The translations under genes and the position numbers were made by a program. A stretch of DNA of 64,000 nucleotides from Pantoea sp. Mb-10 (GTDB taxonomy: Bacteria; Pseudomonadota; Gammaproteobacteria; Enterobacterales; Enterobacteriaceae), in NCBI RefSeq assembly GCF_021272205.1, contig NZ_JAJSDX010000012.1, positions 1 to 64,000 of the forward strand, written 5' to 3'. Shown here one piece after another: positions 37,711 through 47,281 of the stretch. The notes under the pieces were generated by a model, which had not been told where the DNA came from, did no database searches, and saw nothing but the letters and a program-made list of their open reading frames with translations. Positions within the stretch are counted from its first letter, which is position 1. Each line of letters starts with the position of its first letter.

Positions 37711-40260
37711 TTAGAACAGTTCGTGGCTTTCGCCATTGTCCATAATGGTGGTGCCAACGTCATGAACCGAATATTCGGTCGGCTGCGTGCCGTTAATGAA
37801 ATATTCCTGACGCGTGTTGCCACTGCCGTTGGCCAGCTTTCCGGTGCTGCGATCGATGGTGACGGTCACCACGCCGTCCGGTGGCGTTAACGGCTGGACT
37901 GGGACACCGTCCAGCGCCGCTTTCATGTAGTCATCCCACGCTGGCTGCGCACTCTTCGCACCGCCCTCATAGCCAGAAATCTGATCCGGAATCGCGCCGG
38001 AAACGGTGGTACGTCCCAGCGCGCGTGAATCATCAAAGCCAATCCACACCGACGTCACGACGCCCGGACCGTAACCAGAGAACCAGGCATCTTTGGAACT
38101 GTTGGTGGTACCGGTTTTGCCGCCAATATCGTTACGCTTGAGATCGCGGCCTGCGCGCCAGCCGGTGCCCATCCAGCCGGGTTCGCCGAAGATATTCGAA
38201 TTTAACGCGCTCTTTATCAGGAACGACAGCGGCGTATTGATGACGTGCGGTGCATATTGCTGATCGCCGGTAGGCTGTGGCTGAGCAGGAACCTGCTCCA
38301 GCTCCGGCTGCGGAACGGCTTGATTCTGCGATTGATCGGAGGTGGCGACGTTTTCCACACTCTCTTCGTTCAGCGCGAGCGCTTTTTTCGTTTCGCCATA
38401 AATCACCGGCAAGTTGCACTGCGGACACGCAATTTTCGGTTTCTCTTCAAAGATCACCGAGCCCTGCTCATTCTCAATTTTAGCGATGAAGTAAGGATCA
38501 ACCAGGAAGCCACCGTTCGCCATCACCGCGTAGCCGCGTACCACCTGCAGCGGGGTAAAGGAGGCGGCGCCCAGCGCCAGGGATTCGGTGTGAATGATGT
38601 TTTGCGCCGGGAAGCCAAAACGCTGCAGATACTCAGCAGCATAATCCACGCCCATCGCGCGCATCGCGCGTACCATCACCACGTTCTTCGATTCACCCAG
38701 TCCCTGACGTAAGCGGATGGGACCTGCATAGGTCGGTGGGGAGTTTTTGGGGCGCCAGTCGGCGCCGGCGCCGGCATCCCAGCGTGAAATCGGCACGTCA
38801 TTCAGAATGGAAGCCAAGGTGAGGCCGCGATCCATGGCCGCGGTGTACAGGAACGGCTTGATATTGGAGCCCACCTGGCGCAGCGCTTGGGTAGCACGGT
38901 TAAACATGCTCTGATTGAAATCAAATCCGCCAACCAGCGCGCGTACGGCACCGTCTTCGGGATTGAGTGATACCAGCGCGGAGTTGACCAGCGGCACCTG
39001 GCCTAACCACCAGTCATCGCCGACTTTTCGCACCCAAATTTGCTGGCCGGCCTGCAACACCTGCGTCACGCTGCGCGGCGTGGGGCCTTGCAGGGTGTCC
39101 GATTTGTAAGGTCGTGCCCAGCGAACGCCTGCCAGATTCAGCGTGACGCTGCTGCCATCTTTCAAGACCGCAGTGGCATCGGTGGCGGTGGCGCTGGTCA
39201 CGACCGCCGCATTCAGAGGACCGTAGGCTGGCAGGTTTTTCAGCGCTTTAACAATGCGTTCATTGTCCCAGCTCGCCTGACCGGGTTTCCACAGCACGCT
39301 GGTAGGGCCGCGATAGCCGTGACGCATGTCGTAGGCCATCACGTTGTTACGTACCGCCTGCTGTGCCGCTTCCTGTAAACGACGCGTCACGGTGGTGTAA
39401 ACTTTATAACCATCTTCGTAGGCGTGATCGCCATAGCGCTTGACCATCTCCTGACGCACCATCTCACTCAGGTAGGGCGCAGAGAAGGCGATCTCTGGAC
39501 CATGATAGGTGGCGGTCAGCGGCGAATTACGGGCTTCATCATACTGCTGCTGGGTGATGTAATTCTGATCCAGCATGCGGGCCAGCACCACGTTACGGCG
39601 TGCCAGCGCGCGGGTGTGTGAATAGAGTGGGTTAAAGGTAGACGGTGCCTTGGGTAAACCGGCAATCATCGCCATTTCGCTGAGCGACAGCTGATCCACA
39701 GGTTTACCAAAATAGACCTGTGCCGCCGCCCCAACGCCGTAGGCGCGGTAGCCGAGATAGATCTTGTTCAGGTAGAGCTCAAGGATTTCATCCTTACTCA
39801 GCAGCTGTTCAATGCGGATAGCGAGGAATGCTTCCTTGATTTTGCGCATCAGCGTGCGCTCAGGGCTGAGGAAAAAGTTACGAGCCAGCTGCTGCGTGAT
39901 AGTGGATGCACCTTGTGAGGCATGGCCAGAGACCAGCGCGATGCTGGCCGCACGGAAAATGCCCACGGGATCGACGCCGTGGTGCTCATAGAAGCGACTA
40001 TCTTCCGTGGCGATAAACGCCTTAATCAGCTCAGGTGGCATCTGCTGTAAGGTCAGCGGAACGCGGCGCTTCTCACCGTATTGGGCGATTAATTCGCCAT
40101 CAGCGCTGTAAATCTGCATGGGGGTTTGCAGATGCACATCTTTTAATGTGTTCACATCGGGCAGCTGAGGCTCAATGTACTTGTACAAGCCGTAAACCGT
40201 GCCGGCTCCCAGCAGGATGCAACACATTGCAAGAATCAATAAATACTTTACGAACTTCAC
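37711..40260 (-). CDS. mrcA: Penicillin-binding protein 1A
   Basis: An 849-residue bifunctional peptidoglycan synthase. A membrane anchor spans ~7-28. The GT51 glycosyltransferase domain (~50-230) carries EDSRFYEHHGVD with its catalytic Glu and KIKEAFLAIRIEQLLSKDEILELYLN. An OB-like insert (~315-420) precedes the transpeptidase domain with SNIKPFLY (SxxK) and GGKTGTTNSSKDAWF (KTGT). The segment from ~600 to 690 includes a paired-Cys motif CPQCN and a Pro/Gln-rich linker. It is divergent from hofM, as in E. coli. Confidence 0.97.
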   Translation of the reverse strand: MKFVKYLLILAMCCILLGAGTVYGLYKYIEPQLPDVNTLKDVHLQTPMQIYSADGELIAQYGEKRRVPLTLQQMPPELIKAFIATEDSRFYEHHGVDPVGIFRAASIALVSGHASQGASTITQQLARNFFLSPERTLMRKIKEAFLAIRIEQLLSKDEILELYLNKIYLGYRAYGVGAAAQVYFGKPVDQLSLSEMAMIAGLPKAPSTFNPLYSHTRALARRNVVLARMLDQNYITQQQYDEARNSPLTATYHGPEIAFSAPYLSEMVRQEMVKRYGDHAYEDGYKVYTTVTRRLQEAAQQAVRNNVMAYDMRHGYRGPTSVLWKPGQASWDNERIVKALKNLPAYGPLNAAVVTSATATDATAVLKDGSSVTLNLAGVRWARPYKSDTLQGPTPRSVTQVLQAGQQIWVRKVGDDWWLGQVPLVNSALVSLNPEDGAVRALVGGFDFNQSMFNRATQALRQVGSNIKPFLYTAAMDRGLTLASILNDVPISRWDAGAGADWRPKNSPPTYAGPIRLRQGLGESKNVVMVRAMRAMGVDYAAEYLQRFGFPAQNIIHTESLALGAASFTPLQVVRGYAVMANGGFLVDPYFIAKIENEQGSVIFEEKPKIACPQCNLPVIYGETKKALALNEESVENVATSDQSQNQAVPQPELEQVPAQPQPTGDQQYAPHVINTPLSFLIKSALNSNIFGEPGWMGTGWRAGRDLKRNDIGGKTGTTNSSKDAWFSGYGPGVVTSVWIGFDDSRALGRTTVSGAIPDQISGYEGGAKSAQPAWDDYMKAALDGVPVQPLTPPDGVVTVTIDRSTGKLANGSGNTRQEYFINGTQPTEYSVHDVGTTIMDNGESHELF

Positions 40261-40437
40261 CTGAGAATTCTCATCTGTTGTCGGTTGGGCAGTTTATAAA
40301 CAATCGCGCGGTAGTATAAAGGCAAGCCTGACGCTTTGATACACCCGTCACTCCTGGAGTCGTTGCGGCTTTGACTGCCCGCTGACGCATTCAGGATAGA
40401 CATCCTTTTTCCTCTTCGAGATAAGGAGATCGCGCGA

Positions 40438-41247
40438 ATGGCTTTTCAACGCTGGCAAATTGGATTGGATATCCATAACGGTCAACTGTGTGCCGTGGGC
40501 ATTGAACGACGGCGTCATGGCTGGCAGCTCAGACACTGGTGGCAGCAGCCGCTGCCGCACGATACGTTACGCAATGGCGTGTTGCAAACAACGGACACCT
40601 TAATTGCTCTGCTGACACGCTGGCAGCAGCAGCTACCACAGCGCTACTCCCTGCGCGTTGGCCTGCCACCCCAACTGGTGCTACAGCGCACCTTACCTCT
40701 GCCAAACCAGTCGCTGAGTGAACCGGCGCTGAGCCGTTACGTTACGGCCGCCGCGCAGCGTTTGTTCCCGGTCGAGCCTGCCTCACTCTCTTTGGATTAC
40801 CGCCAGGCTGCCGATTCCACCGCGCTTTGCGTGACCGCGGCGCGTAGCGAAGCGATTGCGCACTGGCTGGCACCGCTGCGGGAAGCGGGCCTGAGGCCGG
40901 ATGTCTTTGAGCTAAGCAGCCTTGCGCTGGTACAGCTGGCCATGCGCATTCCGCTTCGGGCACATCACGTGCTGACGCATCCGCACGGCGAGACGTGGCT
41001 CTGGGTGTGCGGTGGTACATCGCCCACCTCGGGAATATCCAGCGATCCGCTGACGCTTGAGCAAGTGCGTGAAACCTTTCCGCAGGCAGAAACGCTGCAT
41101 TGCACGCAGCCACCGCCTGCTTGCACTCGCGACATGATGCGCTGCAACCCGTTTTCGTTTCTGCACTATTTACAACCTCCGCTTCCGCCAGAGGCGGGCG
41201 AGTTTGCCGTTGCGCTGGGTTTGGCGCTGCGTCCGGAGGATGCCTGA
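40438..41247 (+). CDS. hofM: PilM-like DNA utilisation protein HofM
   Basis: A 269-residue PilM-like (actin-fold) protein. It begins AFQRWQIGLDIHNGQLCAVGIERRRHGW, the usual start of the fold. Later segments are less conserved than in true PilM. In E. coli hofMNOPQ are needed to use external DNA as a carbon source. It starts a tight operon: hofN begins at the base after its stop. No pilin or pilus ATPase gene is in the window. Confidence 0.9.
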   Translation: MAFQRWQIGLDIHNGQLCAVGIERRRHGWQLRHWWQQPLPHDTLRNGVLQTTDTLIALLTRWQQQLPQRYSLRVGLPPQLVLQRTLPLPNQSLSEPALSRYVTAAAQRLFPVEPASLSLDYRQAADSTALCVTAARSEAIAHWLAPLREAGLRPDVFELSSLALVQLAMRIPLRAHHVLTHPHGETWLWVCGGTSPTSGISSDPLTLEQVRETFPQAETLHCTQPPPACTRDMMRCNPFSFLHYLQPPLPPEAGEFAVALGLALRPEDA

Positions 41248-41790
41248 ATGCTGGCGGTGAATCTTTTACCCTGGCGCGCGCGCCATTGGCAGCGGCGGCG
41301 TCAGCAAAGCCTCATGTGGCTCTGCGCCATTCTCATGCTGGGCGCGTGCGTTGTTATCACGCTGTGGCTGCGCGGTCACCAGCAGCTGCAGCTGCTACGG
41401 CAGCGCGTTCTGGCCGCGGACGCGGCACTGGTGACGCTGCAACAGCAGCGCGCACAGCAACAGGCTTTACTGCAGCAGCGTGCGCAACTATTACAGATTC
41501 AGCACGCTCGCGAGCAGCGACGGCTCGCGTACCAGCGCTGGCACTATTTTTGGCAGCAGCTGCCTGACGTCATGCCCGCGTCACTGTGGCTGAGCCGCAT
41601 AGCACGCCGCGAACAGCTGATGACGCTGGAGGGCACGGCGCAGGACATGGCGGCGGTGCGTGATTTTCGCCAGCGGCTGGCCGCACACAGCCTGCTCCGG
41701 GCAGTGAAACCCGCTACGGTACAGCGCCAGTCTGACGGTCACTATCGCTTCGCGCTTCAGGCTCGTCTGGAGGAAAGCCCGGATGACTAA
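41248..41790 (+). CDS. hofN: PilN-like DNA utilisation protein HofN
   Basis: A 180-residue inner-membrane protein with an N-terminal amphipathic start (MLAVNLLPWRARHWQRRR) and one transmembrane helix (~23-43). A Gln/Leu-rich coiled coil (~45-95) and a small C-terminal domain follow. This is the PilN layout, an assembly-platform component that pairs with HofO. It starts directly after the hofM stop and overlaps hofO by eight bases. Confidence 0.88.
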   Translation: MLAVNLLPWRARHWQRRRQQSLMWLCAILMLGACVVITLWLRGHQQLQLLRQRVLAADAALVTLQQQRAQQQALLQQRAQLLQIQHAREQRRLAYQRWHYFWQQLPDVMPASLWLSRIARREQLMTLEGTAQDMAAVRDFRQRLAAHSLLRAVKPATVQRQSDGHYRFALQARLEESPDD

Positions 41791-42283
41791 CGTCCTCGCG
41801 CGCTGGCTGGGCTGGACATTAGCGCAGCGACTGGTTTCGCTTGGCGCTGGGGTACTGCTACTGATTGCGCTGGCATGGCTTGCGCTTTTGCAGCCGCAGC
41901 AGCGGACATATCAACGTCAGGTTGAGCAGCTGGCGCAGCGCAGGTTTGAGCTAACCGCGCAAACGCGCCAGCTGCAAGCGCAAGCTTCGATTGAAACGCT
42001 CACGCGCGACGTTGCCGCACTGCAACGCGCCCAGACCGAAGCGGTGCCCGCGCGCGCGCTGGAGTCCTTGGTAAGCACCCGTGGGCGACAGCTTGAGCGC
42101 TGGTTGCCGGAGAGTCAGCCGCAGTTGTGGCAGTTGAGTTTGAATTGGCAGCAGTTTTTGCCGTTGTTCAGCGAACTGACGGAAACCACCCTCGCGGTAC
42201 CGCAGCGCTTCGAACTCACTTCGGTGCGCGACGGGCTGGATGCCACGCTCTGGCTGGAAGGCGATCATGCGGAAGCGGAATAG
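41783..42283 (+). CDS. hofO: PilO-like DNA utilisation protein HofO
   Basis: A 166-residue bitopic protein with a membrane helix at ~17-36, a coiled coil (~37-85) and a small C-terminal domain, the PilO layout. It overlaps hofN by eight bases and hofP by 17 bases, indicating translational coupling across the operon. Confidence 0.87.
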   Translation: MTNVLARWLGWTLAQRLVSLGAGVLLLIALAWLALLQPQQRTYQRQVEQLAQRRFELTAQTRQLQAQASIETLTRDVAALQRAQTEAVPARALESLVSTRGRQLERWLPESQPQLWQLSLNWQQFLPLFSELTETTLAVPQRFELTSVRDGLDATLWLEGDHAEAE

Positions 42284-42674
42284 CGCGTTAGGGCTGCTGT
42301 TGTGTGCGAGTCTGGCGTGGGCGCGCGATCCTTTTCAGCCGCCACGGGCCAGCGCGTGCCTGCCGCAACCTATCTCGCTATCAGACTGGCACCTGGAGGG
42401 GATCCTTGGCGTGGCGCCAGACTACGTTGGCTGGCTCATTTCTGCTCAGGGAACGCGCTATCGCGTCACGCGACACACCCTTTTACCGGGTACGGCATGG
42501 CAGGCCGCCCATCTCTCCGCACGTACGCTGGTATTGAGCACCACAGCGGCGTGCGCACAACAGCAACACACGTGGACATTACATGGAGGTATCAATGAAA
42601 AGGAGTCTTCTGCTGCTAGGCTGCCTGAGCCTGCCGTTGCACGCGAGCGACACGCAGCTGAGCCTGGTGTTTGA
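42267..42674 (+). CDS. hofP: PilP-like DNA utilisation protein HofP
   Basis: A 135-residue secreted protein with a short signal-like N-terminus (MRKRNSALGLLLCASLAWA) followed by RDPFQPP, the start motif of the PilP/HofP group. A homology-region-like core GILGVAPDYVGWLISAQGTRYRV follows. I chose ATG 42267 over upstream 42240 because it starts the signal peptide. The last 80 bp overlap hofQ in another frame, so its final ~26 residues (Glu/Ala/Arg-rich) are dictated partly by the hofQ signal peptide. Confidence 0.82.
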   Translation: MRKRNSALGLLLCASLAWARDPFQPPRASACLPQPISLSDWHLEGILGVAPDYVGWLISAQGTRYRVTRHTLLPGTAWQAAHLSARTLVLSTTAACAQQQHTWTLHGGINEKESSAARLPEPAVARERHAAEPGV

Positions 42675-43851
42675 TGATGCGCCGATTGCGCACATTTTGC
42701 AGGCGCTGGCGGATTATCAACAAACCAACTTACTCATTGCGCCCGAGGTTCAGGGACGTCTGTCGCTGCGTTTAGAGAACGTGGACTGGGCGCGTGCGCT
42801 GGAACTCGTCACGCGGCTCGCCAATGTCACGGTGGTTCAGGAAAAGGATGCGCTGCTGGTGTATCCGCCCGGCTGGCAACAGGCACAGACGGCACGCGCG
42901 CGAGCCGAGCGCGAAGCGGAAAAGCAGCAGCAACCGCTGCACCAGCGCAGCGTGACCCTCCATTACGCTCAGGCCAGCGACATTTTTCGCCACCTGCAGG
43001 CCGAGTCGTCATTGTTGACGCCACGCGGCAGCGTCACCGTAGACACGCGCACCAATCGTCTGGTGTTACGTGATACGCCCGCGGCCCTTGAGGATGCCTT
43101 ACGCTGGATACGCGCGCTGGATTTGCCATTAGAACAGGTTGAACTCTCGGCGCACATCGTCACCCTCAATGAAGAGCATCTGCGTGAGCTGGGCGTTAAC
43201 TGGCGCACATCACCTGCTGACATGATTACCACTGCGCTGCGCAATCCCGCGCTCGCGTTGCCGCTGGCGATCGACAACCCCGCAGTTCGGGCGGGAATCA
43301 CGCTGGGCAAGCTCGGGGGTGAGTTGCTCAACCTGGAATTGAGCGCGCTGGAACAAGAAAACCAGATTGAGATCATTGCCAGTCCGCGCCTGTTTACCGC
43401 GAATCAGCAAACCGCATCGATAAAGCAGGGCACCGAAATTCCCTATGAGGTGAAATCCGGCAACAGTGGGGCAACGGCCATTGAATTTAAAGAAGCCGTG
43501 TTGGGCATGGAAGTGACACCGGAGGTGCTGGGCAACGGGCGTATCCGGCTGAAGCTAAAGCTCAGTCAGAATTTACCGGGGCGCAGCCTCAACGTGGGTG
43601 ATAACCCCATTTTAAGCATCGACAAGCAGGAGATTGAAACGCAAGTCACACTGCGCGATGGCGAGACGCTGGCGCTGGGGGGTATTTTCCAACAGCAGCG
43701 CGCGCGGAGTGAGCAGCGCGTTCCTGGGCTGGGGCAAATTCCGCTGTTGGGAACGCTTTTTCGCCGCCAGTCGCACGAGCAAAAAAAGCGTGAGCTGGTT
43801 ATTTTCATTACGCCGCGACTGGTCAGGGAATCAGCGCTTACTGCCGGATAA
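42595..43851 (+). CDS. hofQ: Secretin HofQ (PilQ/ComE-like)
   Basis: A 418-residue outer-membrane secretin. A signal peptide spans ~1-16 (LLLLGCLSLPLHA). N-domains follow: SLVFDDAPIAHILQALADY is the secretin/TonB short domain, then an N1 domain (~125-185; TLHYAQASDIFRHL). The C-terminal secretin domain (~200-412) has IIASPRLFTANQQTASIKQGTEIPYE, VTPEVLGNGRIRLKLKLSQ and LRDGETLALGGIF. E. coli HofQ binds DNA uptake substrate. The start at 42595 follows ggagg. It is the last hof gene and looks full length (E. coli about 412). Confidence 0.93.
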   Translation: MKRSLLLLGCLSLPLHASDTQLSLVFDDAPIAHILQALADYQQTNLLIAPEVQGRLSLRLENVDWARALELVTRLANVTVVQEKDALLVYPPGWQQAQTARARAEREAEKQQQPLHQRSVTLHYAQASDIFRHLQAESSLLTPRGSVTVDTRTNRLVLRDTPAALEDALRWIRALDLPLEQVELSAHIVTLNEEHLRELGVNWRTSPADMITTALRNPALALPLAIDNPAVRAGITLGKLGGELLNLELSALEQENQIEIIASPRLFTANQQTASIKQGTEIPYEVKSGNSGATAIEFKEAVLGMEVTPEVLGNGRIRLKLKLSQNLPGRSLNVGDNPILSIDKQEIETQVTLRDGETLALGGIFQQQRARSEQRVPGLGQIPLLGTLFRRQSHEQKKRELVIFITPRLVRESALTAG

Positions 43852-44335
43852 AGCGGAAAATTCACTCGGAATGGCCATCCGCGTTGACGCAGGCCGGGAA
43901 TTAGCATACAAGGTTTAACGATTTTTAAAATGGTGTAACGGAACGCGGTTGGATAACCCTCCGATGGACGTCAGTGACAAGCGATACTGACGTCGGGTGA
44001 TATTTTCTTGCTTGGTTGTAAACGACATAACGGCAGCGAATTTTACGCTTGAATGCGTAACGTGATCGCGGCGTGCACCTGAAACGCCAGCGTCGCTAAT
44101 GCGAACGTCGTTTAGCCTACGAGAGAAAAAGGAGGGGCGTTACCGTCTCGCGAACCACAGACCGGTCCTGTTGAGAGGTCGCCGGGGGCAATTTATTCGG
44201 TTGCCAAACGGTCATGAGTGTTGAGATAATTTTCCATCTGACTCTTGCTAACGCTTATGAGGTCTCAGTTCCTGTCCCGCCAGCGAGATGCTGAACGCGG
44301 GGTATCATCAACGAATTCTTAGTAATACCGACAAA
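43852..44335 (+). promoter_or_regulatory. Leader region of aroK
   Basis: A 484-bp noncoding region. A 9-bp inverted repeat GACGTCAGT (43967-43975) / ACTGACGTC (43986-43994) is the clearest structure and could end hofQ transcription, although only gatattttctt follows it. A purine-rich aggagggg occurs near 44131. No gene, tRNA or known riboswitch was recognised. Confidence 0.5.
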
Positions 44336-44857
44336 ATGGCAGAGAAACGCAATATCTTTCTGGTTGGGCCGATGGGTGCCGGCAAAAGCACTATTGGTCG
44401 TCAGTTAGCTCAGCAACTCAATATGGAATTTTTCGATTCCGATCAGGAAATTGAGCGACGTACCGGAGCGGATGTAGGCTGGGTGTTTGATGTGGAAGGC
44501 GAAGCTGGTTTTCGCGATCGCGAAGAAAAGATCATCAATGAGCTGACCGAGAAGCAAGGTATTGTCCTTGCCACGGGCGGCGGTTCCGTCAAATCCCGTG
44601 AAACCCGCAATCGTCTCTCCGCCCGCGGCGTGGTCGTTTATCTTGAAACCACCATTGAAAAGCAGCTGGCTCGTACGCAACGCGATAAAAAGCGTCCGTT
44701 GTTGCAGGTGGACGAACCGCCACGCGAGGTGCTTGAGGCATTAGCCGGCGAGCGCAATCCCCTGTATGAAGAGATCGCTGACGTCACGATTCGCACGGAC
44801 GATCAAAGTGCAAAAGTGGTCGCCAATCAGATCATTAACATGCTGGAAAAAAACTAA
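44336..44857 (+). CDS. aroK: Shikimate kinase I
   Basis: A 173-residue kinase that phosphorylates shikimate in aromatic amino-acid synthesis. The P-loop [11 protein letters not shown] (11-21), the shikimate-binding [11 protein letters not shown] and GFRDREE, and the GGGSV loop are present. The protein is nearly identical to E. coli AroK by eye and the same length, which fixes the start at 44336 rather than the in-frame 44288. It heads aroK-aroB-damX-dam-rpe-gph-trpS. Confidence 0.97.
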   Translation: MAEKRNIFLVGPMGAGKSTIGRQLAQQLNMEFFDSDQEIERRTGADVGWVFDVEGEAGFRDREEKIINELTEKQGIVLATGGGSVKSRETRNRLSARGVVVYLETTIEKQLARTQRDKKRPLLQVDEPPREVLEALAGERNPLYEEIADVTIRTDDQSAKVVANQIINMLEKN

Positions 44858-44896
44858 TCCGGCATCCTGAGGGCTCAGCAACAGGTATCGCTCATC

Positions 44897-45985
44897 ATGG
44901 AGAAGATCACGGTTTCACTCGGGGATCGCAGTTACCCCATTACCATTGCTGCCGGACTGTTTAACGATCCGGCTTCTTTTTGGCCGCTAAAAGCGGGTGA
45001 TAATGCCATGCTGGTGACGAACCAGACGCTGGCACCGATTTATCTTGAGAAACTCTCAGCGCTGCTCCGCAATGCGGGTGTTAACGTTGATCAGGTGATT
45101 CTTCCCGACGGTGAGCAGTACAAAACGCTGACCATTATGGATGACGTTTTTACCGCGCTGCTGAAAAAGCCGCACGGTCGTGACACTACGCTGATTGCAC
45201 TTGGCGGGGGTGTCATTGGCGATCTCACCGGATTTGCGGCCGCCAGCTATCAACGCGGCGTACGCTTTATTCAAGTTCCTACTACGCTGCTGTCGCAGGT
45301 TGACTCTTCCGTGGGCGGCAAAACGGCCGTTAACCATCCGCTCGGCAAGAATATGATCGGGGCTTTCTATCAGCCTGCGTCGGTGGTGATTGATACCGAT
45401 TGCCTGGCCACGTTGCCGGCTCGGGAGCTCTCGTCCGGTCTGGCAGAAGTCATCAAATATGGCATCATTCTTGATGGCGATTTCTTCCAGTGGCTTGAGC
45501 AAAATCTTGATGCGCTGTTGGGGCTGGATAAAGCCGCGATGGCGTACTGCATTCGTCGCTGCTGCGAGCTAAAGGCGGAAGTGGTTGCCGCCGATGAGCG
45601 AGAAACCGGGCTGCGTGCGCTGCTCAATTTAGGCCATACGTTTGGTCATGCTATTGAAGCGCATATGGGCTATGGCAACTGGCTGCACGGCGAGGCGATC
45701 GCAGCGGGCATGGTCATGGCAGCGCGCACTGCGCAACGCCTGGGCCAATTCAGCGCGGCGGAGTGCGATCGCATTATTGCGCTTCTGCAGCGTGCTAACT
45801 TGCCGGTCTACGGACCCGCCAGTATGGCGGCCGAAGACTATCTGCCGCATATGATGCGCGATAAAAAGGTGCTGGCGGGCGAGCTGCGATTGGTGCTGCC
45901 TCTCGCGATTGGCCGCTCAGAAGTGCGTGCTGGCGTGGCCCATGATATGGTGCTGGCTGCAATTAACGATTGTTTAAAACACTGA
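44897..45985 (+). CDS. aroB: 3-dehydroquinate synthase
   Basis: A 362-residue NAD- and Zn-dependent enzyme that cyclises DAHP to 3-dehydroquinate. The NAD site has DGEQYKT and [20 protein letters not shown]; the [27 protein letters not shown] block and the zinc ligands in [11 protein letters not shown] and HGEAIAAGM are intact. It follows aroK by 39 bp. Confidence 0.97.
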   Translation: MEKITVSLGDRSYPITIAAGLFNDPASFWPLKAGDNAMLVTNQTLAPIYLEKLSALLRNAGVNVDQVILPDGEQYKTLTIMDDVFTALLKKPHGRDTTLIALGGGVIGDLTGFAAASYQRGVRFIQVPTTLLSQVDSSVGGKTAVNHPLGKNMIGAFYQPASVVIDTDCLATLPARELSSGLAEVIKYGIILDGDFFQWLEQNLDALLGLDKAAMAYCIRRCCELKAEVVAADERETGLRALLNLGHTFGHAIEAHMGYGNWLHGEAIAAGMVMAARTAQRLGQFSAAECDRIIALLQRANLPVYGPASMAAEDYLPHMMRDKKVLAGELRLVLPLAIGRSEVRAGVAHDMVLAAINDCLKH

Positions 45986-46144
45986 GATTTCCTGAATCCC
46001 CTGCACGGCGATGATGCCGTCATCAGCGGTGTTGCCGGTCTTATGTCCGTCAGTGACCGGGATGCAGAAACGCCAACGCGCGACGGGTGAAACGGTGAGT
46101 GTGATGCGATGCGTGGGAAGCGCATCGTTTTCGGAGGAGGCTAA

Positions 46145-47185
46145 ATGGATGAGTTCAAACCGGAAGATGAGTTAAAACCTGACGCCAGCGACCGCCGTCC
46201 TGTGCGATCGCGTAAATCGTCTTCTGCGCCAAAAGCGAAAGCGCCGGTTTCCCGTCAGCACATGATGATGGGCGTCGGGATTCTGGTCCTGCTGCTAGTG
46301 GTGCTGGGCATCGGTTCGGCCTTAACGGGACCGGATGAGAAAAAACCTGCCAGCAATGCGAGTAGCAGCGCGGCAGCACCGTCCTCCGGCGCGGAAAAGA
46401 ACATCGATCTCAGCGGCTCCGCGTCAATGAGCGGTCAGCAGGGCGCTACGCCGTCAGCGGAAGCCCCTTCACCGCAAACCAGCGCGCCGCCAACCAATGC
46501 GGCAACGCAGGCGCCAACGGGCGGTGAAGCGATTTCCATGCCGTCAGTCTCCTCTACGCCTACCCAAGCCGCGCCTGTTGATGCGCCAGCGAACCAGCAG
46601 CGCGTCACGCTGCCAGGGGATCTGAACAGCGCGCTGAGTAATCAACAAGGTCAAGTGGATAATGCGGCGCAGGGTGCGCAGGGTGGCAGCTCATTGCCGA
46701 CCGCCCCTGCGACGGTAAGCGGGAACGCGAAAGCCATCGCACCGCCGGCCACCCGAGCAGAAACACCTGTGCGCTACAGCGCACCGCGTGAGACGCACAG
46801 CGGCAGCGCACATAAAGCCACCGTGCCAGCAAAATCTGCACCGGTCGCGAAAGATAACGCATCGCGTCCGTCCGCCACGCATCGTGCGCCAGCCAGCACC
46901 AGCAGTGCGGCCAGCGCGTCGCTGCCTTCTGGCGGCAACTATACGCTTCAGCTGAGCGGCGCCTCGAAAGAAGCGAGCCTGAACGCGTGGGCACGCAAGC
47001 AAAACCTGAGCAATTACCATGTGTATAAAACCACGCGTAACGGTCAGCCTTGGTATGTGCTGGTGAGCGGTGCCTACGCAACGCCTGCCGATGCGAAACG
47101 CGCCGCCGCCGCGCTGCCAGCAGAGGTGCGTGCCGCAAATCCGTGGGTGAAACCGCTGAGTCAGGTCAAGAAAGAGAGTCAGTAA
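46145..47185 (+). CDS. damX: SPOR-domain cell-division protein DamX
   Basis: A 346-residue bitopic inner-membrane protein that localises to the septum. It has an acidic/basic cytosolic N-terminus (1-39), one membrane helix at ~40-60, a long disordered Ser/Ala/Pro/Thr-rich periplasmic linker (~65-258) and a C-terminal SPOR domain (~262-340; YTLQLSGASKEASLNAWA, WYVLVSGAYATPADAKRAAAALP). The SPOR domain binds denuded septal peptidoglycan. It is shorter than E. coli DamX (about 428), the difference lying in the N-terminal part and linker. Shine-Dalgarno ggagg precedes the ATG. Confidence 0.93.
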   Translation: MDEFKPEDELKPDASDRRPVRSRKSSSAPKAKAPVSRQHMMMGVGILVLLLVVLGIGSALTGPDEKKPASNASSSAAAPSSGAEKNIDLSGSASMSGQQGATPSAEAPSPQTSAPPTNAATQAPTGGEAISMPSVSSTPTQAAPVDAPANQQRVTLPGDLNSALSNQQGQVDNAAQGAQGGSSLPTAPATVSGNAKAIAPPATRAETPVRYSAPRETHSGSAHKATVPAKSAPVAKDNASRPSATHRAPASTSSAASASLPSGGNYTLQLSGASKEASLNAWARKQNLSNYHVYKTTRNGQPWYVLVSGAYATPADAKRAAAALPAEVRAANPWVKPLSQVKKESQ

Positions 47186-47281
47186 CAGATGTGGGGCCGC
47201 GCGAATGCGGCCCTGATTTAAGCGCAGAGCTGCTGTCGGTTCCACCACAGCCAATAATTAAGATGTATTAACCACGACAGC

